Shown piece by piece: positions 30,953-40,231 of a DNA stretch of 64,000 nt (position 1 is the first letter of the stretch; the number at the start of each line of letters is the position of its first letter). Source of the stretch: JBFWUM01 sp050247255 (GTDB taxonomy: Bacteria; Acidobacteriota; Vicinamibacteria; Vicinamibacterales; UBA2999); the NCBI GenBank assembly GCA_050247255.1, contig JBFWUM010000017.1, positions 12,065 to 76,064 of the forward strand, read 5' to 3'. Made by a program: the position numbers and the translations under genes. Below the pieces are notes generated by a model. It did no database searches and was not told the origin of the DNA. It saw nothing but the letters and a program-made list of their open reading frames with translations.

Positions 30953-33144
30953 CGAGCCGTGGTCTGCGCCGCCCCGTCGCCGTCGCACACGAAGCCGGCG
31001 ATCCCGTCCCGCGTGGTGCAGCCCGGCGCCGGCGGCTCCCGCAGGTCCGACGAATAGAACACCCGGAACGGCTGGCTTGGCTGGCCGTTGAAGTTATAGA
31101 CAACGATCGGGTCCCGTCGCGTGCGATCGCCCGTCGACATCCCGTAGTTCATCGAGATTGCCGCCGGCGCATAGATGCTGGCGGGAACGCCGCTGAGCGG
31201 CACGAACCGGCTGTTGCGGACGATGGCGCGCTTGATCGGCGCCTGCGTGGACGCCGGTGTGTAAGCGGTCGCCACCGAGATGCCGACGTAGTTCCAGAAC
31301 TCGCTGTCTTCGATCGTCGCCACGCCGTCGCCGCGTCCAGGCTCGGATGCGCTCGACAGGAAGAACGGGCTCGAGACACCCACCCGCATGCCCTGCACGA
31401 TCGAATCGCGCACGCTGACCGTCTTGGCCGCGTAGTTGCTGAACCAGACGCCCGTCGGATTCTCGAAGCGATCCTGCAGGAGCGCCACGTCGCCGCGCGC
31501 CACGAGGCCGTCGATGACCAGCCGATCCGCTGGGAATGCCGTCACGGCGTGCCGGGTGGTATGCCAGATACGTGCGTTCCGGATCGTGCCGTTCCAGCCG
31601 ATGGCGACGCCGGTCTGGATGGCGCCGTAGGCTTCGTTGCCGGAGAACTCGAGCAGCGCGGCGCTGGTCGTGTCGATTTCGACGGACTCCTCCGGCTTGC
31701 TGGTGTCCGCCCCCTTGTGTTCAGGAATCCGCACGCGGCCGAGCGCGCCGGCGGCAATGGCATAGCCGAACACTTCAACGTTGGCGGCCACGTTGTCGCG
31801 CAGCACGTTGTTCGGACCGCGCAGCCAGAAGCCGGCCCCCTCGCCGCCCGGGTCGGCGGTGGCGCCGCCGTAGCCGCTGCGCGGGGCGAACTCACCCGAT
31901 CCTTCGGAACGCAGCGCAAAGTTGCGCTCGAAGAGATTGAAGCTCTCGCTGCCGTCCTCGGTGACGAACGCGGCGCCGCGCGAGTTGTAAACGACGTTGT
32001 CGCGAACGAGGCCGTAGTGGCTGTTGTGGATCGTGATGCCCCACTTCGAGGCTTCGTCCACCGCGTTCCCGATCAAGGTGAACTGGTAGCCGTTCAGCGC
32101 TGGCTCCAGCGAGCCGAAGGCGTGATGGAAGTGGATCGAATAGCGCCCGATCTGATTCGTGCCCACCCGCCGCACGGACCCGTCGGCCGCGAACTCAGTG
32201 TTGTCGAGCACACCCATGCGCGTGCGCCCCATGTGCTGGAATCGCGCGTAACGGATGTCCACCGCCGGACGCTGCACGAACATGGCATGCGCGCGTGTGC
32301 CCGCCGGGTTCTGCGATCGGAAGACGACGTTGCGCGTCAGGTTGCCCACGTGCGGCAGCCACTCGAGCACGCCGGCCGGTGTCCGCGCCCCCCGATGATC
32401 GAAGCGCAGCGGCTGCAGCAGCCGGACGGTCGTGCCGGTGATCGACCCGATGACCGCCTCTTCCCATTGCGGGGTATACGCCGCGCCGCGCTCGGCCTGC
32501 CGCAGCTGGCGCGTGTCAGGCAGCACCAGCGCGTCGCCGGCGTTCCATCCTTCCGGCGCCGCCTCGAGCTGCAGCGACGTCGCCCCCGCGAGCGGCTCGG
32601 CGGCCAGCCGAACGAAGGCCGGCTGCTTCGGCGCGCCGTGAACGCGCACGATGCCCAGGCCGATCAGCCCGTTACCGAACTGCTCAGGGTCACGCGCGAG
32701 GTCGAGCGGGCGGTCGGCGAACACCACTTCTGCCGTGATCTCCGCCGGGACGGGAGCGCGTTCGCTGCCGATCTCCAGCCGCCCGCGATCCAGAACGGTC
32801 AACGTCCCCACCAGCAACCGTGTGTCCTGCCCGGTGGCAAAGGTCAGCGCGCCTGCAACGTCCACGCACGGCAGCACGGCGTCGCTGACGACGTCGTACA
32901 TCACCGTGTGCTCGGCGGCAACCAGGACGCCCTGCCCCGCCTCCGGCACGCGGCCGGTGGACCAGATCGTCGGGCTGGACCAGGCGCCGCTTGCCACCGA
33001 CTGCACCGGGGCCTCCGCACAGAAGCGGGGGATGCCGTGGGGAACACCGCTGGCCGCGGGAATGTGGTGCTGCTGCGCGCCGGCCGCGCCGGCGCCGGCC
33101 AGCAGCATCGCTGCGACGACAGGTGCGCTGAAGGTGGCTCTCAT
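30949..33144 (-). CDS. Secreted G8-domain, parallel beta-helix protein (CEMIP/TMEM2-like)
   Basis: A 731-aa protein with a signal peptide and a G8 domain near residues 45-160 (SGAWSSPTIWSTGRVPEAGQ; VLVAAEHTVMYDV), then right-handed parallel beta-helix repeats with HFHHAF, ITIHNSHYGLVRDNVVYNSRG and TIRNARIWHTTRHAV. The arrangement resembles the G8-PbH1 core of animal CEMIP (KIAA1199) and TMEM2, which depolymerise hyaluronan. Whether this bacterial protein degrades a polysaccharide is unknown; Asp and His residues in the helix could form an active site. In an overlapping run of exported genes; the next stop-start overlap is 4 nt. Confidence 0.75.
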   Translation of the reverse strand: MRATFSAPVVAAMLLAGAGAAGAQQHHIPAASGVPHGIPRFCAEAPVQSVASGAWSSPTIWSTGRVPEAGQGVLVAAEHTVMYDVVSDAVLPCVDVAGALTFATGQDTRLLVGTLTVLDRGRLEIGSERAPVPAEITAEVVFADRPLDLARDPEQFGNGLIGLGIVRVHGAPKQPAFVRLAAEPLAGATSLQLEAAPEGWNAGDALVLPDTRQLRQAERGAAYTPQWEEAVIGSITGTTVRLLQPLRFDHRGARTPAGVLEWLPHVGNLTRNVVFRSQNPAGTRAHAMFVQRPAVDIRYARFQHMGRTRMGVLDNTEFAADGSVRRVGTNQIGRYSIHFHHAFGSLEPALNGYQFTLIGNAVDEASKWGITIHNSHYGLVRDNVVYNSRGAAFVTEDGSESFNLFERNFALRSEGSGEFAPRSGYGGATADPGGEGAGFWLRGPNNVLRDNVAANVEVFGYAIAAGALGRVRIPEHKGADTSKPEESVEIDTTSAALLEFSGNEAYGAIQTGVAIGWNGTIRNARIWHTTRHAVTAFPADRLVIDGLVARGDVALLQDRFENPTGVWFSNYAAKTVSVRDSIVQGMRVGVSSPFFLSSASEPGRGDGVATIEDSEFWNYVGISVATAYTPASTQAPIKRAIVRNSRFVPLSGVPASIYAPAAISMNYGMSTGDRTRRDPIVVYNFNGQPSQPFRVFYSSDLREPPAPGCTTRDGIAGFVCDGDGAAQTTAR

Positions 33145-33148
33145 CTGC

Positions 33149-34183
33149 TTACCGTCCGGAATACTGCGTGAGGCTCAGATACGCCGACTGAATGACCCCG
33201 GGCAACTGGCCGTCGAAATTCATCCAGCCGCTGTACCGCTCGAGGCGGATGGTCTTCTGCATCTCCTCGACCGACTGCCCTGCCGCAATGGCCGACGACA
33301 CCGCGGCGCTCAGGTCCTCGAGGAACTGCCGCGCCTCGCTGAGATCCGCCTTCGATCCCATGTCGCCATGGTTGCCGACGATGACGTCGAAGTCGAGCGA
33401 TTCGAGCGTGCGGAGCGAGGCAATCCAGGCCGACAGCGGCTTGCGGTCGAACGCAAAGCCGCAGCAGGTGCGCTTCAACTGCACGTAGTCGCTGGCAAAG
33501 ACGACCCGCTGCGCCGGGAAGAAGAGGTCGACGTTGTCGCTGGTGTGCCGGTTGCCGGCGTGCACCAGCTCCACGCGCTCGCCGCCGAGCCGCACGGTGT
33601 AGCGGTCGCCGGTGAAGGTGATGTCCGGGCGCCGGATGTCGAGCGCCATCTCGCGCTGCGTCAGGCACCCGTCGCCATCGCCGTTCATCGCGTCGAAGTT
33701 GCCGCGCGTGCCGGTCTGCGCCTCCTCGCGCGTCAGGCACCCGTCGCGATTCACGTCGTCGGTGTCGCCCGGCGGCCGCGCCTCGTGGATCGGCCGCGCC
33801 AGGTTGTTCTCGAACTCGGCGTGGGCCACGTAGGTGGCCGTGTCGGCGAACATCCCGCCGCCGCGCGCGTGGTCCCAGTGATAGTGGGTGTTGATGACGT
33901 ATCGCACCGGCTGGCCGGGGAACCGGGTGGCGAGCTCGCTGCGCAGCCACGCCGTGAACTCGGCGTTCAGCGGGTCTGCCAGCACGATCCCCTCGGAGGT
34001 GACCTGGACCATCGTCACCTGCGGAAACCCGGCGTTGTTCAGGACGCGGTAGACGTTGCCCCGGACCTGCTCGATGCTGCGGGTGGGACCGGCCGGCGGG
34101 CCGCCCGCGCGCTGCGCCTGGGCCGGCGCGGCGAGCGCCAGCAGCGACAGGCAAAAGATGAGACCGGCGACTCTGATCTGCAT
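33149..34183 (-). CDS. Exported MBL-fold protein with inserted EF-hand-like calcium loops
   Basis: A 344-aa protein. A signal peptide precedes an MBL domain with intact site THYHWDH (His100, His102, Asp104, His105) and a GNHGDMG third motif. Between the first site and the AGNRHTSDNVD stretch lies an insertion of about 45 residues with two consecutive 12-residue loops of EF-hand or dockerin type: D143-x-N-x-D-G-x-L-x-x-E-E154 and N167-x-D-x-D-G-x-L-x-x-x-E178, 24 residues apart. This suggests calcium-dependent stability or regulation. ATG at 34183 has GAGGAAACGTCGTC upstream. First gene of the long minus-strand run. Confidence 0.82.
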   Translation of the reverse strand: MQIRVAGLIFCLSLLALAAPAQAQRAGGPPAGPTRSIEQVRGNVYRVLNNAGFPQVTMVQVTSEGIVLADPLNAEFTAWLRSELATRFPGQPVRYVINTHYHWDHARGGGMFADTATYVAHAEFENNLARPIHEARPPGDTDDVNRDGCLTREEAQTGTRGNFDAMNGDGDGCLTQREMALDIRRPDITFTGDRYTVRLGGERVELVHAGNRHTSDNVDLFFPAQRVVFASDYVQLKRTCCGFAFDRKPLSAWIASLRTLESLDFDVIVGNHGDMGSKADLSEARQFLEDLSAAVSSAIAAGQSVEEMQKTIRLERYSGWMNFDGQLPGVIQSAYLSLTQYSGR

Positions 34184-34241
34184 GACGACGTTTCCTCTGA
34201 ATGATGGCCGCGACGTGGCCGCCATTCTACCGCCGCACGGG

Positions 34242-34247
34242 TATGAT
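34242..34247 (+). promoter_or_regulatory. Putative -10 box (TATGAT) for leaderless transcript
   Basis: TATGAT lies 6 nt before the GTG at 34254 in the 70-bp gap between divergent genes. No SD is present. Confidence 0.45.
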
Positions 34248-34253
34248 CTCGGC

Positions 34254-35492
34254 GTGAGCCCCGGGGCGTCCCGCATTGGACGCGACAGCCCAGCCTTCCG
34301 CCGCACCACGTTCGCGCTCTTCTCCGCCGGCTTCTCCACCTTTGCGCTGATGTATTGCGTGCAGCCGCTGTTGCCGGAACTGGCGCGCGTCTTCGGCGTG
34401 AGCGCCGCCGCGAGCAGCCTGGCGGTCTCGCTCACCACCGGCACGCTCGCAGTGGCGCTACTCGCCACGGGCGGGCTGTCCGAATCCCTTGGCCGCAAGC
34501 GCGTCATGGTCGTCTCGCTCGTCCTGGCAGCCGCGTTGACTGCGCTGTCGGCGGCGGCGCCGACGTGGGCCGCGCTGCTCGCGGTGCGCACCGCCATCGG
34601 CCTTGCGCTCGCGGGGCTGCCGGCGATCGCCATGGCGTATGTCGGCGAGGAGATCGAGGCGCGCGCCGTCGGCCTCGTGATGGGGATCTACGTCTCCGGC
34701 ACCGCCTTCGGCGGGATGGCCGGACGGCTGCTGGCCGCAGTGCTGGCCGACGCAGCGTCCTGGCGGCTTGCCGTGGGGGTCACCGGCGCCCTCGGCCTGC
34801 TCGCGGCCGCCATCGTCTGGGCGATCCTGCCCGGCTCGACGCAGTTCGAACGACGACTGTTCTCGCCCCGCGGGCTGCTGCGCGCCTATGTCGATCACCT
34901 TCGCGCGCCGGTCATCGGCCTGCTGCTCGCCGAAGGGTTCCTGTTCATGGGGATCTTCATGGCCGTGTACAACTACATCGGCTTCCGCCTGCTCGCCCCG
35001 CCCTACGGCTTGAGCCAGTCGATCACCGGCTCGATCTTCCTGCTCTATGTCGTCGGCATGATCAGCTCGCCATGGGCCGGCGCGCTGGCAGTCCGGCTGG
35101 GGCGCCCGCGCACGCTGACGCTGCACCTGCTGCTGATGCTGGCTGGTGTCCTGCTTGCCGCCACGACGCCGCTTCCGGCGATCGTTATCGGCATCGGGCT
35201 GCTGACGTTTGGTTTCTTCGGCGCGCACTCAGTGGCCAGCAGCTGGGTAGGCCAGGCTGCCGCCGAGCGCAAGGCGCAGGCGTCCTCGCTGTATCTCTTC
35301 TTCTACTATCTCGGTGCGAGCGTCATGGGCGCCGTCGGCGGCATCTTCCTGGAGCGCTGGGGCTGGACCGGCCTGACGCTGTTCCTGCTCGCGCTCTTCG
35401 CCGCCGCCCTGCTCCTCGTGCGCCCCCTCGCACACCGCGACCGCCGGACAGCCACAGCCCCCGAAGCGCCAGCGTCCCCGGCAGGCGCGTGA
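34254..35492 (+). CDS. MFS transporter, YnfM/AraJ-like
   Basis: A 412-aa, 12-helix MFS permease. Visible: SAGFSTFALMYCVQPLLPEL, the loop 2-3 motif GGLSESLGRKRVMVVSLVL, and the long hydrophobic segments ending YLFFYYLGASVMGAVGG. The YNYIGFRLLAPPYGLS region is typical of YnfM/AraJ-type drug:H+ antiporters. GTG start; the upstream in-frame extension runs through the divergent gene and is not coding. TATGAT is 6 nt before. Likely exports small toxic or metabolic compounds. Substrate unknown. Confidence 0.85.
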   Translation: MSPGASRIGRDSPAFRRTTFALFSAGFSTFALMYCVQPLLPELARVFGVSAAASSLAVSLTTGTLAVALLATGGLSESLGRKRVMVVSLVLAAALTALSAAAPTWAALLAVRTAIGLALAGLPAIAMAYVGEEIEARAVGLVMGIYVSGTAFGGMAGRLLAAVLADAASWRLAVGVTGALGLLAAAIVWAILPGSTQFERRLFSPRGLLRAYVDHLRAPVIGLLLAEGFLFMGIFMAVYNYIGFRLLAPPYGLSQSITGSIFLLYVVGMISSPWAGALAVRLGRPRTLTLHLLLMLAGVLLAATTPLPAIVIGIGLLTFGFFGAHSVASSWVGQAAAERKAQASSLYLFFYYLGASVMGAVGGIFLERWGWTGLTLFLLALFAAALLLVRPLAHRDRRTATAPEAPASPAGA

Positions 35493-35512
35493 TCGTCTCC
35501 GCGCCTCCGTCG

Positions 35513-36952
35513 TTAGACCGCAACGCGTCGGGCAACGGTGGCGCGCGGGAGGGTGATGCGGAACGTGCTGCCGGAGGGGCCGCTCGATTCGAGTGTCAGG
35601 CGGCCGCCGGTGGCTTCGACGGCGCCGCGGGCGAGCGAGAGGCCGAGGCCGGTGCCGGTGGCGCCGGTCGTGGCGCGGAAGAAGCGATCGAAGATGCGCT
35701 CGCGGGCATCGACCGGAATCCCCGGACCGGTGTCGCTCACGTCGACGATCGCCTGCCCGCGCTCCTCGGCCAGGCGGATGCGGATGCGCCCGCCGGCGCC
35801 GCTGAACTTGATGGCGTTGTCCACCAGGTTGATCAGCGCCTGTCGCAGCACCGTGCGATCGCCGAGCGCGGCTGGCGTCCCTGTGGCCGTGACCTCGATA
35901 GCCTGCTTCTGCTCCTCCGCCAGCACCCCGAGGTGGCCGACGACGTCCTCGGCCAGCTCGCGCAGCGGAATCGGCTCCACCGACAGGTGCGCCTGGCCCG
36001 TCTCGGCGCGCGAGAGGGTCAGCAGGCGATCCACCAGGGTCGCCAGGCGATCCGCCTCCTCGAGCATGCTGCCGATGATTGCGCGATAGGCGTGCTCGTC
36101 GCGGTGGTGGCCGCGCAGCCCGACCTCGCCGACGCTCCGGATCGACGTGAGCGGCGTCCGCAGTTCGTGCGAGACATCGGCCGTGAAGCGGCGCATCTGC
36201 TCGAACGACGCCTCGAGCCGGCCCAGCGTCTCGTTGAACACCGTGGCCAGGCGCCCCATCTCGTCGTCCGGGTTGGCCACCGGCAACCGCGCGTTCAGGT
36301 GCTCCGCGGTGATGGTCCGCGCCTGCGCCGTCATGCGTTCGACCGGATCGAGCGCCCGCCGCGCCAGCGCGTAGCCGCCCAGCCCGGCAATCAGGACGGC
36401 CAGCGGCAGCCCCAGCGCCAGGATCAACTGGAGCTGGCCCAGCGTCTGGTCCATCTCGCTCTCGGACCGCGCCACCTGGATGACGACGTCCACCTCGATC
36501 ATGCTGGTTTCGTCGACCAGGCTGTCGCGGCGGCTGAGGATGCGGAACGGCGCGGCGTCGGTTGGCACGGTCGCAATCTGACCGTTCGCCTGGATGGCGA
36601 GCTGGCGGCTGGCGGGAATCGCCAGGCTGCGCGCCTCGGAATTGGCAAAAAGCAGCTCGCTGCCGCCGGTACGCCAGACCTGCACCCACGGCAGATCCTG
36701 CTCGTCCGGCGTCCGGGCAGCCACGATCTGCTCCGGCTCGTTCCAGGTGAAATCGCCGGCCGGCGTCTGGTAAATCGTTGACGCCGCCCACTGGTAGTCG
36801 CGGCGCAGCTGCTGGTCGAGCGCGTCCGACTGGTTGCGGCGCACGATGGTCAGGACGGCGGCCGCGTAGACGGTGAGCACGACGACCATCGTGACGACGT
36901 ACCAGATGGTCAGCCGCACCCGCACGCTGTGCGAGCGCCACCAGCGCGTCAC
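35513..36952 (-). CDS. Sensor histidine kinase
   Basis: A 479-aa OmpR-partner kinase. Two membrane segments (about 15-37 and 174-197) flank a periplasmic sensor of about 135 residues. A HAMP region (ARRALDPVERMTAQARTI) leads to the HisKA box DVSHELRTPLTS, with His262 phosphorylated. The ATPase domain has N-box LVDNAIKFS, DTGPGIPV and GTGLGLSLARG. GTG start overlaps the response-regulator stop (GTGA). Stimulus unknown. The pair resembles BaeS/QseC-type sensors rather than a specific known system. Confidence 0.9.
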   Translation of the reverse strand: MTRWWRSHSVRVRLTIWYVVTMVVVLTVYAAAVLTIVRRNQSDALDQQLRRDYQWAASTIYQTPAGDFTWNEPEQIVAARTPDEQDLPWVQVWRTGGSELLFANSEARSLAIPASRQLAIQANGQIATVPTDAAPFRILSRRDSLVDETSMIEVDVVIQVARSESEMDQTLGQLQLILALGLPLAVLIAGLGGYALARRALDPVERMTAQARTITAEHLNARLPVANPDDEMGRLATVFNETLGRLEASFEQMRRFTADVSHELRTPLTSIRSVGEVGLRGHHRDEHAYRAIIGSMLEEADRLATLVDRLLTLSRAETGQAHLSVEPIPLRELAEDVVGHLGVLAEEQKQAIEVTATGTPAALGDRTVLRQALINLVDNAIKFSGAGGRIRIRLAEERGQAIVDVSDTGPGIPVDARERIFDRFFRATTGATGTGLGLSLARGAVEATGGRLTLESSGPSGSTFRITLPRATVARRVAV

Positions 36953-37632
36953 GGCTCGCCCTCGCGAATCATGAAGCCGACGCCGCGCACCGTGTGGAGC
37001 AACTTCGTCGGGTGCTCGTGATCCACCTTGCGCCGCAGCCGCGCCACGTGGACGTCGATCACGTTGTCGAGCGGCGTCGTCCGCGCCGTCTCCTTCCAGA
37101 CATCGCGCGCCAGCGTTTCGCGCGACACCACCTGGCCGGCGTGGCGCAGCAGGTACTCGAGCAGCTCGAACTCCCGCACCGTCAGTTCCACCGGCTGGCC
37201 GCCGCGGGTGACCTTGCGCGCAATCAGGTCCATCTTCAGGTCGCCGCAGCCGAGCCGCGGCACCTCGCTGTCGCGGCCGCGGCGCACGAGCGCCCGGAGA
37301 CGCGCCAGCAGTTCGGCGAAGGCGAACGGCTTGACCAGGTAGTCGTCAGCGCCGCTGTCGAGGCCCAGCACGCGGTCCTGCAGCGTGTCGCGCGCGGTCA
37401 GCACCAGCACCGGCGTCTTGACCCCCTTCTCGCGCATCGTCCTCAGGATCTGGATGCCGTCACGGCCCGGCAGCCCCAGGTCGAGCAGGATCAGGTCGAA
37501 CGTCTCGGTGTTGATGCGAAAGAACGCCGATTCGCCGCTGCGTTCGACCACCACTTCGTAGTGCTCGTCCTCGAGCCCCTCGCGCAGGGCGTTGGCGACT
37601 TTCTGCTCGTCTTCGACCACCAGGATGCGCAT
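36949..37632 (-). CDS. OmpR-family response regulator
   Basis: A 227-aa two-component regulator. Receiver domain: MRILVVEDEQKVANALREG, phosphoryl-accepting Asp51 (LILLDLGLPGRDG) and Lys101 (DDYLVKPFAF). The winged-helix output is LTVREFELLEYLLRHAGQVV and DNVIDVHVARLRRKVD. It probably controls the adjacent kinase operon. ATG 37632 is the canonical start; a start 8 codons upstream (MEYPQPIG) is possible, and neither has an SD. It faces the PabBC gene across a short divergent gap. Confidence 0.92.
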   Translation of the reverse strand: MRILVVEDEQKVANALREGLEDEHYEVVVERSGESAFFRINTETFDLILLDLGLPGRDGIQILRTMREKGVKTPVLVLTARDTLQDRVLGLDSGADDYLVKPFAFAELLARLRALVRRGRDSEVPRLGCGDLKMDLIARKVTRGGQPVELTVREFELLEYLLRHAGQVVSRETLARDVWKETARTTPLDNVIDVHVARLRRKVDHEHPTKLLHTVRGVGFMIREGEP

Positions 37633-37683
37633 GCCGATAGGCTGAGGATATTCCATCTGCAGATCTGAAAGAATCGAGGGATC

Positions 37684-39408
37684 GTGGAGATCTTCGGGCT
37701 CACCAGCGGCCGCCCGCCGCTGCGCACCTACGCCGCAACGACGCCGGAGGCCGTGCGGCCCCTGCTGGCCCGCGCCGAACAGGCCGCCACCGGGGGCCGC
37801 TGGGTCACCCTGCTCGTGGCCTATGACGCCGCCCCGGCTTTCGACCCCGCCATGCGCGTGCACCCCCGCACCTCCGCCCCCTCGCACGCTCGCACCATTC
37901 CCCTCGCATGGGCCGCCGAGTTCGAATCGCTGGAACCCGCCGCGCCCAAGGCCGGCGTCACCACCGGCGTGGCCTTCGAGCCCTCGCTCGACGAAGCGGC
38001 ATTTGCCGATCTGGTCCGCCGCGTGCAGCGGCACATCGCCGACGGCGACACCTACCAGGTCAACCTCACGTTTGCGCTGCAGACGGAGGCGCCCGCCGAT
38101 CCCGAGACGTGGTTCCACGCCCTCCGCGCCGCCCAACAGACGCCGTACGCCGCCTGTCTCGATCTCGGCGATGCCATCGTCCTCAGCCTGTCGCCGGAAC
38201 TGTTCTTCGAGATCGATGGCCGTCGAATCCGGACCCGGCCCATGAAGGGGACCGCGCGGCGCGGCCGCTGGCTGGCCGAGGACGAGGCGGTGGCGCAGGC
38301 GCTGGCGGCGTCGCGGAAGGCGCGCGCCGAAAACGTGATGATCGTCGACCTGCTGCGCAACGACATCGGCCGCGTCGCCGAGACCGGCAGCGTGCGCGTG
38401 CCGGCACTCTTCACGGCCGAACGCTACCCGACGCTGTGGCAGCTCACCTCCACCGTCGAGGGCACACGACGCGCAGACACGACGCTCGACGCGATCTTCG
38501 CCGCACTGTTTCCGTGCGGCTCGGTGACGGGAGCACCCAAGATCCGGACGATGGAGCTCATCGCCGGGATCGAGCCCGCTCCGCGCGGCCTCTATACGGG
38601 AACGATTGGGCTGCTGCGGCCGGACGGCAGCGCCACGTTCAACGTGGCGATCCGCACCGTGGTGATCGACAAGGCCAGCCAGAGCGCCACGCTCGGCGTC
38701 GGCGCCGGAATCACCGCCGATTCGGATCCTGCCGAGGAGTACGCCGAATGCCTGCTCAAGGGCGCGTTCGCGACGCGGGCTGCGGCCGCGCAGGAGTTCG
38801 ACCTGCTCGAGACCATGCGCCTCGAAGGCGGTGTCGTCGCGCGCCTTGATCGGCACCTGCGCCGCATGCGCGACTCCGCGCGCTACTTCGGCATGACCTG
38901 CGACGAGGCCGCGATCCGCGCGCAGCTCGAGGCTGCCGTTCGTGACCACCCGTCGGGCACCTGGCGCGCGCGGCTCACGGTCAACGCGCGCGGCGAGGCG
39001 GCCGTCGCCTGCACACCGCACCCGCCGCCGGAGGAACGTCCCTGGCACGTGGCCTTTGCCAACGCCCCGGTGGACTCGCGGGATCCCTTCCTCTGCAACA
39101 AGACGACGCGGCGGCCGGCGTACGACAAGGCCCGGCGCGGCCGGCCCGACGTGGACGATGTGCTGCTGTGGAACGAACGCGGCGAGCTCACCGAATCAAC
39201 CATCGCCAACGTCGTCGTGGAGATCGACGGCGACAGATGGACACCGCCGGTCACCTGCGGCGTGCTGGCGGGGACGCTGCGCGAGGAACTGCTCGAGAGC
39301 GGCGCCATCCGCGAACGGGTCATCACGCGCGGCGAGGTCATGCGCGCCGAGCGCGTGTGGCTGATCAACAGCCTGCGCGGCTGGATCGAGGCGCAGGTCG
39401 TCAGGTAG
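37684..39408 (+). CDS. pabBC: Fused aminodeoxychorismate synthase component I and lyase (PabB-PabC)
   Basis: A 574-aa fusion. Residues 1-360 are PabB: HIADGDTYQVNLTFAL, RPMKGTARRG, ENVMIVDLLRNDIGRVAETG, PCGSVTGAPKIRTME, GLYTGTIGLL. Residues 380-574 form the aminotransferase IV lyase: LLETMRLEGGVVARLDRHLR, catalytic Lys in HNKTT-like LCNKTTRRPAYD, NERGELTESTIANVVVEI and GVLAGTLREELLE. Together they convert chorismate and glutamine-derived ammonia to 4-aminobenzoate. The glutaminase (PabA) is elsewhere. GTG start follows GAGGG. Such fusions are known in several phyla. The stop overlaps the convergent gene by 8 nt. Confidence 0.9.
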   Translation: MEIFGLTSGRPPLRTYAATTPEAVRPLLARAEQAATGGRWVTLLVAYDAAPAFDPAMRVHPRTSAPSHARTIPLAWAAEFESLEPAAPKAGVTTGVAFEPSLDEAAFADLVRRVQRHIADGDTYQVNLTFALQTEAPADPETWFHALRAAQQTPYAACLDLGDAIVLSLSPELFFEIDGRRIRTRPMKGTARRGRWLAEDEAVAQALAASRKARAENVMIVDLLRNDIGRVAETGSVRVPALFTAERYPTLWQLTSTVEGTRRADTTLDAIFAALFPCGSVTGAPKIRTMELIAGIEPAPRGLYTGTIGLLRPDGSATFNVAIRTVVIDKASQSATLGVGAGITADSDPAEEYAECLLKGAFATRAAAAQEFDLLETMRLEGGVVARLDRHLRRMRDSARYFGMTCDEAAIRAQLEAAVRDHPSGTWRARLTVNARGEAAVACTPHPPPEERPWHVAFANAPVDSRDPFLCNKTTRRPAYDKARRGRPDVDDVLLWNERGELTESTIANVVVEIDGDRWTPPVTCGVLAGTLREELLESGAIRERVITRGEVMRAERVWLINSLRGWIEAQVVR

Positions 39409-40231
39409 TGCCCAACTCCCGCAGATCCTCCGGCGTGAGCTCGATATCCGCTGCGGCCATGTTTTCTTCGAGGTGCGCCACCTTCGACGTCCCCGGAATG
39501 GGCAGCATGGCCGGCGAGCGCGCCAGCAGCCAGGCGATGGCAACCTGCATGGAGGTGGCGTTGTGGCGCGCCGCCACGCGCGCGAGCGCCGGCAGTTCCA
39601 GCGCGCCGGCACCGAGCGGATACCAGGGGATGAACGCCAGCCCCTCGCGCTCGCAGTAGTCGACCACCGGATCCCACGTCCGCTCGCCGAGGTTGTACTT
39701 GTTCTGCACCGACACCAGCGGTAGCGTGCGGCGGGCGAGCTCGAGCACTTCCACCCCGGCCTCCGAGAAGCCGACGTAGCGGACCTTCCCTTCGCGCACC
39801 AGGTCTTCGAGCGCGCCAAGCTGGTCGGCGACCGGGACCTTCGAGTCGACGCGATGCAGCTGGAAGAGATCGAGGCGCTCGAGCTTCAGCCGGCGCAGGC
39901 TCCCCTCGCACTCACTCTTGAGGTGTTCCGGCCGCCCGTCCGGCGTCCACTGATGGGGTCCGGGGCGCACGAGCCCCGCTTTCGTGGCGATGACAAGGCC
40001 GGCGGGATACGGGTGCAGCGCCTCGGCGATGATTTCTTCCGAGACAAACGGCCCGTACGAATTCGCGGTGTCGATGAAGGTGACGCCGAGCTCCACCGCG
40101 CGGCGCAGCACGCGCCGGCATTCGTCGCGATCGGCCGGCGGGCCGATGATGCCGTAGCCGGTCAACCGCATGGCGCCAAAGCCGAGCCGGTTGACGGTGA
40201 GATCGCCGAGTGTGATGGTCGGAGTAGTCAC
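39401..40231 (-). CDS. Aldo/keto reductase
   Basis: A 276-aa TIM-barrel oxidoreductase. Visible: RLGFGAMRLTGYGIIG, FIDTANSYG with the catalytic Asp and Tyr, VIATKAGLVRPG with Lys, LFQLHRVDSK with His, VSVQNKYNL, and the NADPH site LLARSPAMLPIPGTSKV. It matches the YhdN/PLR-like family. GTG 40231 is chosen as start: the extension to 40273 (MAIRPTNHH) is encoded by the adjacent repeat and is unlikely. The stop overlaps the convergent pabBC stop by 8 nt. Substrate unknown. Confidence 0.88.
   Translation of the reverse strand: MTTPTITLGDLTVNRLGFGAMRLTGYGIIGPPADRDECRRVLRRAVELGVTFIDTANSYGPFVSEEIIAEALHPYPAGLVIATKAGLVRPGPHQWTPDGRPEHLKSECEGSLRRLKLERLDLFQLHRVDSKVPVADQLGALEDLVREGKVRYVGFSEAGVEVLELARRTLPLVSVQNKYNLGERTWDPVVDYCEREGLAFIPWYPLGAGALELPALARVAARHNATSMQVAIAWLLARSPAMLPIPGTSKVAHLEENMAAADIELTPEDLRELGTT

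Noticed and set aside
34355..36781. 808-codon plus frame across the MFS and kinase genes
   Set aside because: Antisense or shifted to well-supported genes, Arg-rich, no family pattern.
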